NCBI RefSeq assembly: GCF_964340395.1
Contig: NC_135556.1
Location: 5,125,501-5,189,500, forward strand
Length of the DNA: 64,000 nucleotides
Direction of reading: 5' to 3'
Source of the DNA: Glandiceps talaboti
Taxonomy: Eukaryota; Hemichordata; Enteropneusta; Spengelidae
The first letter of the stretch is position 1, and each line of letters opens with the position of its first letter. The notes under the pieces were generated by a model. The model ran no database searches. It was not told the origin of the DNA and was given only the letters and a program-made list of their open reading frames with translations. Of the stretch, positions 45,094 through 59,033 are shown piece by piece. Position numbers and translations under genes: made by a program.

Positions 45094-45154
<61 letters not shown>
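45015..45154. repeat. (CATA)n/(CA)n microsatellite
   Basis: About 20 CATA units followed by about 28 CA units, abutting the truncated end of the LINE fragment. Confidence 0.95.
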
Positions 45155-45155
<1 letters not shown>

Positions 45156-45788
45156 GGTCATCCCACGTAATCACCTATATGAAATGGCTCTCGTTACAGT
45201 CACCCTATGGCCTATATGAAATGGTTCTTGTTAGAATCATCCACAACAGGGGTATCTTCACAGCGACAATTTCACATACAGGAAAACATATTGTAATTCT
45301 TGTTGTGTAGAAACATTGTAATAGTGATATGCAACTACTCTGTCGTTCATGTTTGTCGGCGTTTATATGGATTTTGTTGTTGTTAGATTGTTTGTTTGTT
45401 TTGTTTTTCATAAACATAGCTAACTAAACCTGAGCCCCTGTGATTTAGACATCTATATATGATATTGAAAATGTCCTCGTCTCAAGCCTGTGCTCAGTTT
45501 CAAGTTTGAAACAACATGGACTTTGGGAAGGACCTCTTGTCATGTAACTTAAACCACGTGTGATGTTACAAACCTTAAAGATTTACCACTAGATTGTTTG
45601 GTACTAATATCTAAAATGCATGTAGGATTAGAATATTACACAACAAAAATTTGGATTGACATAGAATACACATCATTCACCGCCTCTAAAAACAAACTGA
45701 CGTTTGTAAAGGTTGCTGAGCAACCTATGTAACTCACTAAATCGTGCCCCTTGTTAAACAAGATGTATGAAGTCAGATGTATGAAGTC

Positions 45789-46060
<272 letters not shown>

Positions 46061-47160
46061 CCGGTCACCACTGCGCGGAAAAAAATTCTTTATGGTTTTA
46101 TAACAAAATACGAACTACACATATTAAGTTTATTTACCAAATCTTGTCTATAAGTATGTATTACTTATATAGGCATATGTTGTATTTCTCTCTAGATTTG
46201 CTTGCATTTTCATTTGTAACCATGGTGACTGACGATCACGTTATCTTTTGAACTTATACCAGAGTTAAACGCCAACTGCAAGTGATTGTGTATTCAGAAT
46301 GCTGGATCAAGTTAATGTGGGGCGAGACTACCTTTTAAAATTATCCTAGCAACAGTTAATATTCTAAGCTAGGGAGGGCCTGTCAGTGTCTGATAAATGT
46401 ACATACCAGCAGGTTTCCCTTTTCCGTTTAAATCATGAATGGAGTCAGAAACTGCCGCTTGCTACTATAAAATAATCTATTGACGTATATGACATCGTGT
46501 CTAGTCTGTTTTCGCATTTCCAAAAAATTTCAAAAATAGTCTATTAAGAAACACGATGCCCAGCTTGCAGCCATTAAAACCCTGTATTTTCGTCTGTTCA
46601 AATGATTTAGCAAATATAATTGACTCGTTAGCTGCCCCTGCATATTGGAATTTATCATGAATTAATTTGTTACGCAAAGCACAAAGTTGATATTGTATTT
46701 GGTGGAACAGTTGTTGATATTGCTAAAATAAATGGCATCGGCATATGTTTCCCTAGATTATGTGATATGAAAATATTTTTGTATGTCCATGGCCTTCGAT
46801 TCGTGTCCAAGTCTGGTGGTATACTACTGAGGCTTACAAATTCTTACAATAACATTATCAGCTATTTTTGTTTCATTTGAGTCTACATAGGTTGCAAACT
46901 TGAACAAAAACGAAGCCACACATTACATAAAAGAGCTATTGGTCTGAAAAAAAAAACCCTTGGCAGTTACAATATAAATAACCGTGACGTTAAACAATTA
47001 TAGTATATCTCAGTTGTACTGACAACGAGTAGAATAGCTAGGCCTATATAGCCCCAGACCTTTTTTATACCCATTCTTGGACACAGACACTTGTTTCCCG
47101 AGATATGTTTCAGAGTACAATACATGTAAGATATTTGGTTGATAATACATGAAAGAGGAT
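46061..47160. other. Non-coding stretch, nothing identified
   Basis: AT-rich, short frames only, no recognised repeat. Confidence 0.4.
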
Positions 47161-47290
47161 CATGAAAGGGGTAAAATAACATATGTGTGTCTAGCATCGC
47201 GTATTAAGTCCACACACCACGGATGTATACATCGCGGTGTGTGGACTTTACGCGATCCTAGGAACTCGTATTATTTGACCCCTTTCATAT
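47161..47290. repeat. Foldback element, ~130 bp
   Basis: Centred on GATGTATACATC. Inner arms AAGTCCACACACC / GGTGTGTGGACTT and outer arms catgaaaggggt / acccctttcat are reverse complements, with a small asymmetry between them. GC-rich core in AT-rich DNA. Confidence 0.65.
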
Positions 47291-47471
47291 ATTATTGGCC
47301 AAATACGTCAATGTTATAGATATTTTATTGTATTCTGAAATATGTATATCTCTGGAAACAATTGCCTGTGGTCTTGTGTGTTTTCCGACAGAACAAAACC
47401 AATTCTGGGAATTGGAGAGGATAGAAAACATATCGCACTAGGTATACTGTATAAGTCTTAATGTTTCGCAT

Positions 47472-47789
<318 letters not shown>

Positions 47790-47971
47790 TTTTACTGTTG
47801 ATAGTGGTCTAAGATCTGTACAAAATTCCAATAGTTTACAATAGTCTCGAGTCCAGTGCGTATTGCCCATACGATAAATCTGGAAGTATGGATCAGGTAC
47901 ATGCTTGGTGCAGATTTCCAGTGTTTGCGAGTCTTGCCATGAATGAGTTAGGTGTGGTCATTTGAATAAAT

Positions 47972-48726
<755 letters not shown>

Positions 48727-48756
48727 ATGACTGGAGGATCAATACCAAGTGACAAG
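48727..48756 (+). CDS. Candidate first coding exon of an unidentified gene
   Basis: ATG followed by TGGSIPSDK and the consensus donor ACAAG|gtaagt, in phase 0. The start has A at -3. The upstream sequence looks like a promoter and 5' UTR. The downstream 14 kb would be intron. The exon at 63197 would continue it in frame. I do not recognise the protein from ten residues. Confidence 0.42.
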
Positions 48757-50815
48757 GTAAGTTGTTGAACAAAAAACGGATGATCGCGTTTTCAAGAACG
48801 TCAGAGTTTTCGAGGCCAATTCGCTCGAAAGATTTGACGACGAATTACTCGGTGAGAAATCTTTGAAACAGTTATTCGGAGTAGATTCCCGATACACACT
48901 AACTGCAGTCGTATCACGATTCAAAATACATTTGTGAAGGTTTGTCCGTTTAACGATTTAGTAGTCTTACAAAGTTACGAAGAACCAAACAACTTCGCAC
49001 CATTCATCGTGTAAATTTACTGCGTGTTACGATCTTGAAGTGATACAGGTGTGAATTTTGTTTACCTTCCATTCCAATGGCCATTGTAAACAACGAAGTC
49101 CGATTTGACCCTAAATCTTTCTGAAAACTGGCAACAAACTGACTATAATCATTATGTAAACATTCAGGAAGTACGTTTGTCCGAGACAACGGCAGTGTTT
49201 CCGTCTGTCCTTCACGTTATATATTATTGATACAGGAAGACACCCAAAGGAGTGGTTGCGTACAAGTTGATCAAATGATCCCAACACAGTCGGATGACCC
49301 AATCTAAAATAAACCTACTTCGGGCATAGTCATAAATTGTCATCAACAGTCAGCTGAGCGATTGTGAAATCCATGGCACTCACGTTGTTGCAATACAACA
49401 CATAATGTGGGGGTGATACTGTTGGTAAATTTTACTACATAATCAACATGGATGTATTAGTAATACAACCAGGAGTTTTTAGTTATCAAATCGTGTACTT
49501 TGAAGAGGCAATGAGTCATTGAAGGCGGATTTTTAGATTGTAGACTGAGAAGTTCCTTTGTGAAATTGAAGTAGACCTTATCTTAACAACTCCAAATTGT
49601 TATCCATTTATACTACTGACCAGTGCCATGTATATGTGTCAAATTTTACTACTGTCTGTTTGTAGATATCTAATATGCGTCACAAACATACTTTTGAGAC
49701 AATCCAAAGGCCAGGTTCTTTTCTGTAAAAAAACCAAATTTGATTGTCATTTGGCGTGTATGAAATCTCGCATACAAATTTTAGCATTTGGTATTGTACA
49801 GTTCATTGTGTTTTGATTAACCCAGAAGTCTTAAAACTGTTGCTTTGTTAAAAAAATTAGTCTGTACTGTGTGCTGTGCAGAACTTAAGTTTTCATACAT
49901 TTCTCACTCATCAGCAAGCCGGCGATTATGTATTTGTTTGTTTGCATCATTTCAGGAGAGACAGACAACACACCTGCTGATCACTTAGGAATTTACAGTC
50001 TGGTGCTAATTTATAGCTGACAAATATGTTCTTAGTCATTTGTGGAATAAGCTTGCAATTACACAGTGGTTTGGTAGTAATATTTGGGCAAATGTAGACA
50101 TCCAGTGTTGATAAGGTGTATGTTTGGACTTCTTCTCCTTACCCCATACTCCCTATCTTTTACACAGTCTGGCCACTGTTCTGTATTCTGTCCAATATTG
50201 TTTTTGTGCAGAGATGCACTTGATAAGTTTCACAGACACAGTGGTACGTCGTGTCACTACAGCATATGTGGGTCCAAAGTATAACAAACTAATACCTGTC
50301 GTACTAGGATACAATCTTACACTGTAATTTATACTAGAAGTAAGGCTAATAATATGCACAAGTTTGTGAACAAGTGGAAAGTTTTAGCTGTATTTTTGGA
50401 GTTTGACCAGGACAATGTAACTCAAAGTAATGTATGTATTGAAAGGACTTATTAAAATTATATTTGCGTGTAACAGGAAATTGTATTCATAAGTCTTGGG
50501 AAATATTACAGCATTTTGTTTTCATAATGAAAAAAAAATAACCACCTTATATGAAAATATAAACATGGTCATCAATGAAGCAACATAAGTTTTGGAATAG
50601 CACAGACTATATTTCAGATATATATACATAGATAAATGAAATGTCTATGTTGTACTCATGTCTATCCAGTAAGTTCAAATTGTAGTCAACAACCCCAAAT
50701 GACATTTTCAACAAAATAGTAATTGACCTCAGGGGTAGCTTAAGACATCACATAATATGTGATCATTTACTGTGTAGTCAAACAATGTGTGACTAATACA
50801 TTACATTTTATTCAA
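48757..50815. other. Probable intron, no gene seen
   Basis: Sequence after the donor at 48757. AT-rich, only short frames. Confidence 0.35.
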
Positions 50816-50819
50816 ATTT

Positions 50820-51173
50820 GTCGTGAGGCAAGATTTAAAACAGGAAAAGTAATGGCATAACACACATCAAATGTCATGAGGCAAGATTTCAAACAGGAAT
50901 AGTAATGGCATATCAAATTTGTTGTGAGGCAAGATTTCAAACAGGAAGAGTAATGGCATAACACACATCAAATGTCATGAGGCAAGATTTCAAACAGGAA
51001 TAGTAATGGCATATCAAATTTGTTGTGAGGCAAGATTTCAAACAGGAAGAGTAATGGCATAACACACATCAAATGTCATGAGGCAAGATTTCAAGCAGGA
51101 ATAGTAATGGCATAACACATATCAAATTTGTTGTGAGGCAAGATTTCAAACAGGAAGAGTAATCGAATAACAC
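50820..51173. repeat. Dimeric tandem repeat, ~101-bp period
   Basis: The block GAGGCAAGATTTCAAACAGG occurs seven times. Spacings alternate near 48 and 53 bp, giving a two-monomer unit distinguished by gtcatgagg versus gttgtgagg starts. Confidence 0.8.
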
Positions 51174-52464
51174 ACGTGGTACATAAATCAAAGTAGCAGT
51201 CAATTTATAAGAAAAAAAGTTAACAATATTCACACACAAGTGAAGCCTTGCCAATTTAATAACCAAACACTTTAGCTTGTCATATGTCTGTGTTTATAAA
51301 TAAAGAATCAAGGTGATATTGTGCATATATAAACAGGTAACATCATCACTGCCAGTCGTAGTCATGTCAACAACTGCTCAGACAAAACAATCTTATTTTT
51401 TCCCCCTATAGATTGTAGCACTTCTCAACTTTATGTCAATCTTTAATCACATATATATATATGGTATTTATGAATTATAACAATAACATTGGAATATTCT
51501 GTTCTATTTCATCCAATGCTTTGTCTCATCGTAACCTGTTCTACTTGTGTGGGTATTTGGACTGGGTTATATAAGATACATGCATGTCTTGCACTGAAGT
51601 GTAAACAAAAATGACCTAAACATATCTTGTGGTCAATATGTACTTTAAATTAAACAAAAAATATATATTGACTTGACTTTTCAAGAGTAATTTATTTGAA
51701 ATATTTCATCTTCCACTTGCGTAATATTGAATGAAAGGTTGTGATGGTGTTGGTGTACATATGTCATCTACTTTAAGTACTATGCCATCATGGAGATTTT
51801 TTATTTTTTTGTATACTAATTTATACAGATCACACTTATAGGTAGCCAGTAGAAGCCCTAGGCTGGCACCTCTCTTATGTTACATTTTGTACCTAACAAT
51901 ATGGTGATGAGAAGTCCATCTGTCAGAAGCAGTTTTCTGAAATACTGAATGTGGTGTTGATATTTTATTCAGAACCTTTATCAGTTTTGAAGCACTTGTT
52001 GTTAAGTAGAATACACAATATTATAATACATAAACTAATGATAAGGAAATAGAGTGAAAAATTTCACCATCAAAAAACTATTTCTGACTTGAAGCAGCTG
52101 TTGACATGTCTGATGTGTTATTGTATATTCATCCTCTCTGTCATATAATTTCTTTTTTTTAACTACAGTCAGTGATTTTGAACATTGATTGGAGAGGTTT
52201 GTTATCATCCTACATGTAGGAGGTAATTTGAACAAGAAGAAGTAACACCTTTCTATTTGATTGATGGGTATTGACTTCACACACTCTCTTTTTAGAGGTT
52301 GTGTCAAATCTAACTCTCTACATCAGGCACAGAGTGAAATGGAAACTGATAACCATTGTTCTCCATTTTAGTGAATTTAATTTTTAAGAACATGTCATTC
52401 CATTGATATGTGCCCGATCACCTAGCTGTAGGATTTTAAATTTTGTTGGTCATGGATTCCTCTA
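51174..52464. other. Probable intron, nothing identified
   Basis: AT-rich with short frames and no recognised repeat. Confidence 0.35.
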
Positions 52465-52850
52465 TTAAGGCCTAAAAAATAATAATTGTTTGGTTCCGGT
52501 TACCCGACCCCACCTAGTTTTTCACTGCCGACCTAATTTTTTTTTTTTACATATTCGAGAAAAGAATAATAAAATTGTGAAAATTGTGAAATATTGCCAG
52601 AAGTAGTTGATGTGGAAACTGACATCAACTTAAAAAGACAATACAAAACTGTTCTTCCAATCTACATCTGATACATGTAGGAAGAAATAAATAACATAAA
52701 GACCATTTGAAAAAAAAATGGAAAAACTGAACTAGACACTCACACATGAAAAAAAAAATGTAATAAAAGGAAATAAAAAATCTACCTACCCCCACCTATT
52801 CTAAAACTGAGCGTAATCGGAACCATACACTTTTTTTTATTAGGCCTAAT
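52465..52850. mobile_element. MITE-like element with inverted ends
   Basis: The left end reads AGGCCTAAAAAATAATAATT then TTTGGTTCCGGTTAC. The right end reads GTAATCGGAACCATAC then TTTTATTAGGCCT. These are inverted repeats around a poly-A/poly-T-rich core, with an inner accccacct / aggtggg pair. About 385 bp, no coding capacity. Confidence 0.6.
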
Positions 52851-53432
52851 GTACAAGTGACTGACGTCTTGAATGAGATAAAATATCTCCTTAGACTTTT
52901 CACATTAAATGCAACCTTGCTAACCAGAAAACTACCAATATATGTCACGTCATTGATGCCTGTCACTGACTGCAGACTTGCAAGTCTCTCGGGGACGTTG
53001 ATCAAAAATGTAATTCTCTGAGTCATGCATTGATTGGGTTCTACAATACATACATATGGCACTAGCAGCACATATCTTAATTTCAGTTTCTTCTCCTTTG
53101 CCATACTAACTTAGTTGGTATGATGGCAGTTGGATTTAATACATGTACTGCAAATCTCACTGTACACCATAGGAATAACATTAACCGGATATATGGTAAA
53201 AGTGTGGTATTGAAGTTGAAAACTTTCGGCTAACGTTATTTCTGTGAGGTTCACCTAGGGGCATTGCCAGAGCATCCAGTAACACGTCAACAAATGATTA
53301 GCTCTATGTAGTCAATGCTGGTCCACAGTACAAGGATATTTGAGTACAATCATGCAGTAGGTGTATACAAAACAGCTATAGTGATGTTCCTGAGGACTGG
53401 TGAGAGAGTCTAGTATACTATGAGATTCACAG

Positions 53433-53456
53433 TTATAGGTGTGTGTATATATGTGT

Positions 53457-53514
<58 letters not shown>

Positions 53515-53557
53515 TGTGTATGTGTGTATATGTGTGGTGTGTGTATTTATGTGTGCG

Positions 53558-53606
<49 letters not shown>
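53433..53606. repeat. (GT)n then (CA)n microsatellite, self-complementary
   Basis: About 70 bases of GT repeats, a short spacer with TGTGCGCACGCACA, then about 45 bases of CA repeats. The halves are reverse complements and could form a long hairpin. Confidence 0.95.
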
Positions 53607-53607
<1 letters not shown>

Positions 53608-54269
53608 GAGTATAGTGTCAAGTCTGAATGGAAAACTTAGACATTGATACTGTTGGTTATTTTGGAGAATAAATGGTGATATGAAATATGATTTTTTATT
53701 CATAGCAGTTAAAGCAGGGGATCAAAATAAATACACATGCACTAAAGTATACTTTGCAGGAGAATTTTCCTGTGGGATTACTATTTATACCGGAATAATG
53801 GTTCAGATGTGCTTTGCATATAGACAGTCAGTTGAGATTTGATAATGACAAATAAAGGTGATCTGCCAGGTTTAGATAGTCTTGGAAATGGTAACCCTAT
53901 CTTTTCCCTCAAGACAATGTGCATCAACAGCGGTAATTCTTGACAAGAATCAAATTTGCTGTGATCGACGTCATGTCGCCAACTGCATTGTAGTGAAGCT
54001 GCTTGTGACTGGTTGATCTCCTTTCTAGGGTAGGATTGTTGGGTATTTCGTGTGTTTGTTATCTTATATTATATCAGCCAGGATAAAAGTATGAGTTATA
54101 TTGTTAATCTTGCCTTATAATATGCAGCAATGTGTCTTTTATTAGTGTCAACAGCAATGAATGTCCAGTAAGTGTACTGCAAACTACCTTTATTCTGGGA
54201 TTCCAAACACAGTTAGATTAAACTTAAAGTATAAATTACTGTAGAATCATTTTCCAAATTTGCAAGCAT

Positions 54270-55300
54270 TGGGCTAGCTAGCACTAACACCTCACCAACA
54301 TGTGTTAGCAACTGGAAGGGCTAATGCCTGCATCAGCCCTATGTTACTGTAACACCAGACTAACTCGATACTAACACTGGCCTGGCACTCACACACACCT
54401 CTACTTGGCACTAACATCTTACCACCATGTGTTAGGAACAGGAAGTGTTAAATACCTGCACCAGTCCTATGTTAACATCAGGCTAGCTCATGCAGTGCTA
54501 ACACAGGGCTAGCACTAACACGTCACCAACATATGCTAGCAACTGGAAGGGTTAAATGCCTGCACCAGTCCTATGTTAACATCAGGCTAGCTCAGTGCTA
54601 ACATAGGGCTAGCACTAACACCTCACCAACATATGCTAGCAACTGGGAGAGTTAAATACCTGCACCAGTCCTATGTTAACATCAGGCTAGCTCAGTGCTA
54701 ACACAGGGCTAGCACTAACACCTCACCAACATATGCTAGCAACCGGAAGGGTTAAATGCCTGCACCAGTCCTATGTTAACATCAGGCTAGCTCAGTGCTA
54801 ACACAGGGCTAGCACTAACACCTCACCAACATATGCTAGCAACTGGGAGGGTTAAATGCCTGCACCAGTCCTATGTTAACATCAGGCTAGCTCATGCAGT
54901 GCTAACACAGGGCTAGCACTAACACGTCACCAACATATGCTAGCAACTGGAAGGGTTAAATGCCTGCACCAGTCCTATGTTAACATCAGGCTAGCTCAGT
55001 GCTAACATAGGGCTAGCACTAACACCTCACCAACATATGCTAGCAACTGGGAGAGTTAAATACCTGCACCAGTCCTATGTTAACATCAGGCTAGCTCAGT
55101 GCTAACACAGGGCTAGCACTAACACCTCACCAACATATGCTAGCAACCGGAAGGGTTAAATGCCTGCACCAGTCCTATGTTAACATCAGGCTAGCTCAGT
55201 GCTAACACAGGGCTAGCACTAACACCTCACCAACATATGCTAGCAACTGGGAGGGTTAAATGCCTGCACCAGTCCTATGTTAACATCAGGCTGACATCAG
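54270..55300. repeat. 100-bp tandem repeat with 404-bp higher-order unit
   Basis: The unit includes CTAGCACTAACACCTCACCA, AACATATGCTAGCAACTGG and CTGCACCAGTCCTATGTTAA. After two divergent copies at the left, a block of four monomers (104+100+100+100) at about 54490-54893 is repeated, apparently exactly, at 54894-55297. The distinguishing variants (catgcagtg insertion, cgtcacc, gggagag, aaccgg) recur in the same order. Confidence 0.88.
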
Positions 55301-55703
55301 GCTTGTATTAATCAGAAAGGGATTCTTGAACAGTGTCATAGCTTAGGGAGGTGTAACCATTCGTTCAGTGTCCTTTTCAGAGCTTTTCACAGGGTATAGC
55401 TGAAATGGTAATAGCTATCGTCATATACAATGTACTTATACTACTAGAGTCACTCACCTGTATAGCATTGAATCTGTCTTGACTATAAGGCATTTGTGTC
55501 GTGGAAGTATACTCAATTTTTGGGACAGCGTGATTCCCACACTTTAATCTCAATGGAAAGAAATTGCTCCCTGCCTAAATTATTCCATGCAAACCAAATA
55601 CGGAAACTCATGGACTATACAAACCAATTCGGTCACAATGATGACATTGGCTTTATTGAGTTTTAATATCCACAAATAACCTATTTCTGAATAAGGTGAT
55701 ATT

Positions 55704-55888
55704 GAACACATATTGCCTGGCCATGAGGGCTATAGCACCCGTTTATTACACCCGAGGGACTGTGAGTTACCAGAATCACATGCTATTTCCAGAGGCCGAG
55801 GGAAATAGCATGTGATTCTGGTAACTCACAGTCACGCGGGGTAATGAACCGGTGTTATAGCCCGAATATAGGCCAGGCAATATGTGTT
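55704..55888. repeat. 185-bp near-perfect palindrome (foldback element)
   Basis: Inner arms of 31-32 bp are perfect: CTGTGAGTTACCAGAATCAC continuing to ATGCTATTTCC, mirrored after a 10-bp loop (agaggccgag). Outer arms AACACATATTGCCTGGCC / GGCCAGGCAATATGTGTT match exactly, with a small mismatch zone between. Confidence 0.85.
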
Positions 55889-58800
55889 TTATGATATACC
55901 TCATGCTGTGAACTCGCGGTGGCAGACAACTTCGTCAGAAGCTGCCATTTTGACCTTCTGTGAACTCGCGGTGGTCACGTGACCATGTAATAGTTGATGG
56001 AACAATTCCCCTAGGGAAATAGCCATTCTATTTTACTATCACGTGACTGATTCTAGCGAATCATGGCACAGCATTATCACTAGGTATATTATAACATGCA
56101 CTATAAATATACAATATCTAAGCATAAGATATACCATCCAATGTTGTGAAAAAGAGGAAAGTTATGTTTTCATGTAATTTGTGTTTTTATCCAAATATAG
56201 AATGTATGATGTATTGATGCAAGAACTGTTACTTTTAGGTTTGAAAAATAGATTTAATTTATTGAATACAGCTTACTGAGTTTCTCAAGGTAAAATAATA
56301 ACTGATCTCCCTAACTAGACCTTGAAGATTATTAAAAAGATTGGAGGCAATGAAAATGATAGTGAAATGTGACCTCAGGTGATGATATTGATCAACTACC
56401 CACTATTGAAAATTACTTTTATGCAACATAAAAGACTATTTATATGTGAGAATGAATGTTCATTGACTCTCATCTCAGGATTCATACTTAGTAATGAAAA
56501 TTTCTACTGAGAGTCAACAAATTTGTAGGAAATGAATCCCAAATATTCTTGTCAACCCACTGTAGTAAACCTGTGACGATGCTGACAGGATATCAGTGAA
56601 AATATGGCATTTGCTTACATGGAATTTTTTGACTCTGTGAGTGGAAATTTTCATTATTAACTATTTCTGTGGTTGTTGGCAAACATAGCCTTTAGTTAGC
56701 CATGAAAAATGTATATTCTTTATTGAAGGTCATTAAAGAGAGTGATTAGAAGGACAAGTCATACACAAAGGTAATACAATTGACTGGACAGACATATTGG
56801 CAACAATGAATTAATGACATTGTACTCTCACAATAGGTACATAAAAAATTCATTTGTTACTTGTTATCTTTTGTTCTCAAGAGTTCTGTTACTTTTTTTT
56901 TAGTGTTTGCCTTATCTATTTGTAATGGTTCATGATTTGTGCAAAGTAAATATATTTTTGAGCAAAGGATTAAATCTAGAATTGTCAGGGGGTAATTATG
57001 TTTGAATAATATGCTTGATATTGGTTGGATTAATTATACCTACAAATGCTGTTGTAATTGTTTTTTGTACACTTGGCTACATTTATGTTGCATAGTGAAC
57101 TCATTATCAATTCCATGAATGATGTACAAATTATCAACAATAATGTTTTTTTTTCTAAGCTTCTCCATACATGTACTGTTACTTTAGTAACTTTACTTGT
57201 TTCTCTGAGAATTTACTGATCCTAGAGAAAATATTTCCCCAGTGCTTAGTTTCATTGAGACCAAAATGTGAAAAAAACACCGCAAAAAACGTGTCTTAAA
57301 TATCTGCATTTTTTTCTGTTTTAACAATGTTTTTGTACAAAATGGGTACACAAATCCTTTTTTTAAAATGCTAAGTGTTAGACATGAAAGATGATACTTA
57401 TTTTTATTAAACAATGAACACAGGAAATCCATCAAAGTTGCACCATTTCAAAATATGATTTGAGGGGGCACTTACCTTTCAATATTGTGTATGGAAAATA
57501 GTAGAAAAGAGCACAGTACCTGAGTAATATAATTCTGAAATTTTAAGGACAAACTGTTAATAAAATACAGATGTTGAATGGGAGCAAGTAGTTTGATAAA
57601 CCAGAACAAATATTGTAGCCAACTAAGAATTTATTATATTAGAAGCAAGCATTTATACTATGTAATGAACAAACTGTGGTGAAAGCTTGTCTTAGAGATT
57701 CTGTCAGTGTCGTTTAGTAATGGTCAGGTAATTGATATTGAGCTAAGTAACTGGGTTGATGCGGTTCCGCTGAAAAGAAATTCTTGTGAAATTGTCTATT
57801 AAAATGTAAATGTACACTGCTGCTTGTATGATGTGTGTGTCATGCGATGGAGAGCAAGCCAGGTTGATGTACCTAGTACATGCATAAGTGATGAGTACCT
57901 GCAAGTAATCTTGGCACATTAAATCCACTGGTTTATAGAAAATAGACGTTTGGAGCCAACGATTTTTGCATAATGTCTAAACGATGAGGAACAAGGAGAC
58001 AGAATACCTTTGTTCCCATGGCGATGTAGATTACACAAAGCTAACGGCAAGTAAAATGGCCATTTTACAACAAGTATGTCAATAACGAGAGGGTCAGATA
58101 CAAGCTTTCGTCGCAGTAGACTTGCTTTTATTGCATGTAGATGTTGAAATATCTAAGTCATCAATCTCTTGAAATATTGGGATGATTACAATGTAAGTGG
58201 GACTGTGGGTATCCAATGTTTGAGTTGAAAAGTGATCTCTACCTTATGTGTAATGTGTAGATTAAAATAGGAGATATCATAGACACTGATGAAATATATC
58301 TAGTTAATTAAATTAGCAGAACGTGATACACCTTGTATAATCATTTCTAATAATTTAATGGTATTCCCAATAATATTTGTTGTTTCAGCCAAGGAAATAT
58401 GAGTGACCTAAGGAGCCCTGTCACTACAAGTCAAAAGATGAATAGAAACAAAAAGTTTTAAAATCCTGGTAATATAGATGTGGGAAATCAATGAAGTTTA
58501 TATTGCGTCGTGTTTAGTCAGCAATTATTGCTTAGGAAACCCCAGTAAATGAAGGGATGGGTGGGGGTGGGGTTGGGGTTGGGGATGCATATAGGTTTTA
58601 CCTACTACCACTCAAAACACAACAAAATATGTTGTTGTGCTCATATCTTCTGCACACATGAAACCTTATTACAGTAGTCTGTTATTTGCCAATGTTTATT
58701 CCCTTGCAATTTCCTTAATAGTCTAGACTTTGTCAAATGTCATCATATGTTGATATGTGATATGATATCTGGTATTTAATTGTATGTTTGCCAATTGTTG

Positions 58801-59030
58801 GAAAGGTTAGAGTAATGATTGTACCTTTTAGTATTATTATATGTATTCTCTGTAGGATAGTGCAGATATTAACCATCTATATTGATATTGTTGTCACGAC
58901 TGATAATTCTCAGCATTGAGAAATAAAACCCTCTTTAGGCTGACCCTATTATTTTTTTTTCATGTTTCTCATTACTTTTTAATAGCAGTCATGGGTTAGG
59001 TGGTTGATTTTTTAAAGAAAAACATAAATA
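55889..59030. other. Probable intron with one foldback arm copy
   Basis: No gene supported. A direct repeat of TGTGAACTCGCGGTGG occurs at about 55909 and 55960. A 48-bp block at 58383-58430 (CAGCCAAGGAAATATGAGTG) matches one arm of the hairpin at 62.4 kb. A G-rich GGGTGGGGGTGGGGTTGGGG tract lies at about 58557-58585. Confidence 0.4.
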
Positions 59031-59033
59031 AAT

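Noticed and set aside
49950-50010. Possible exon after catttcag at about 49955
   Set aside because: The phase-0 continuation from the 48727 exon hits a stop within about 11 codons and no donor follows.
52796-53104. 102-codon minus-strand frame as a gene
   Set aside because: It overlaps the right arm of a MITE-like element, has no splice sites or recognisable domain, and is likely chance.
54270-55300. CRISPR-like array
   Set aside because: The repeats are contiguous 100-bp monomers without unique spacers, in a eukaryotic genome. It is a tandem satellite.
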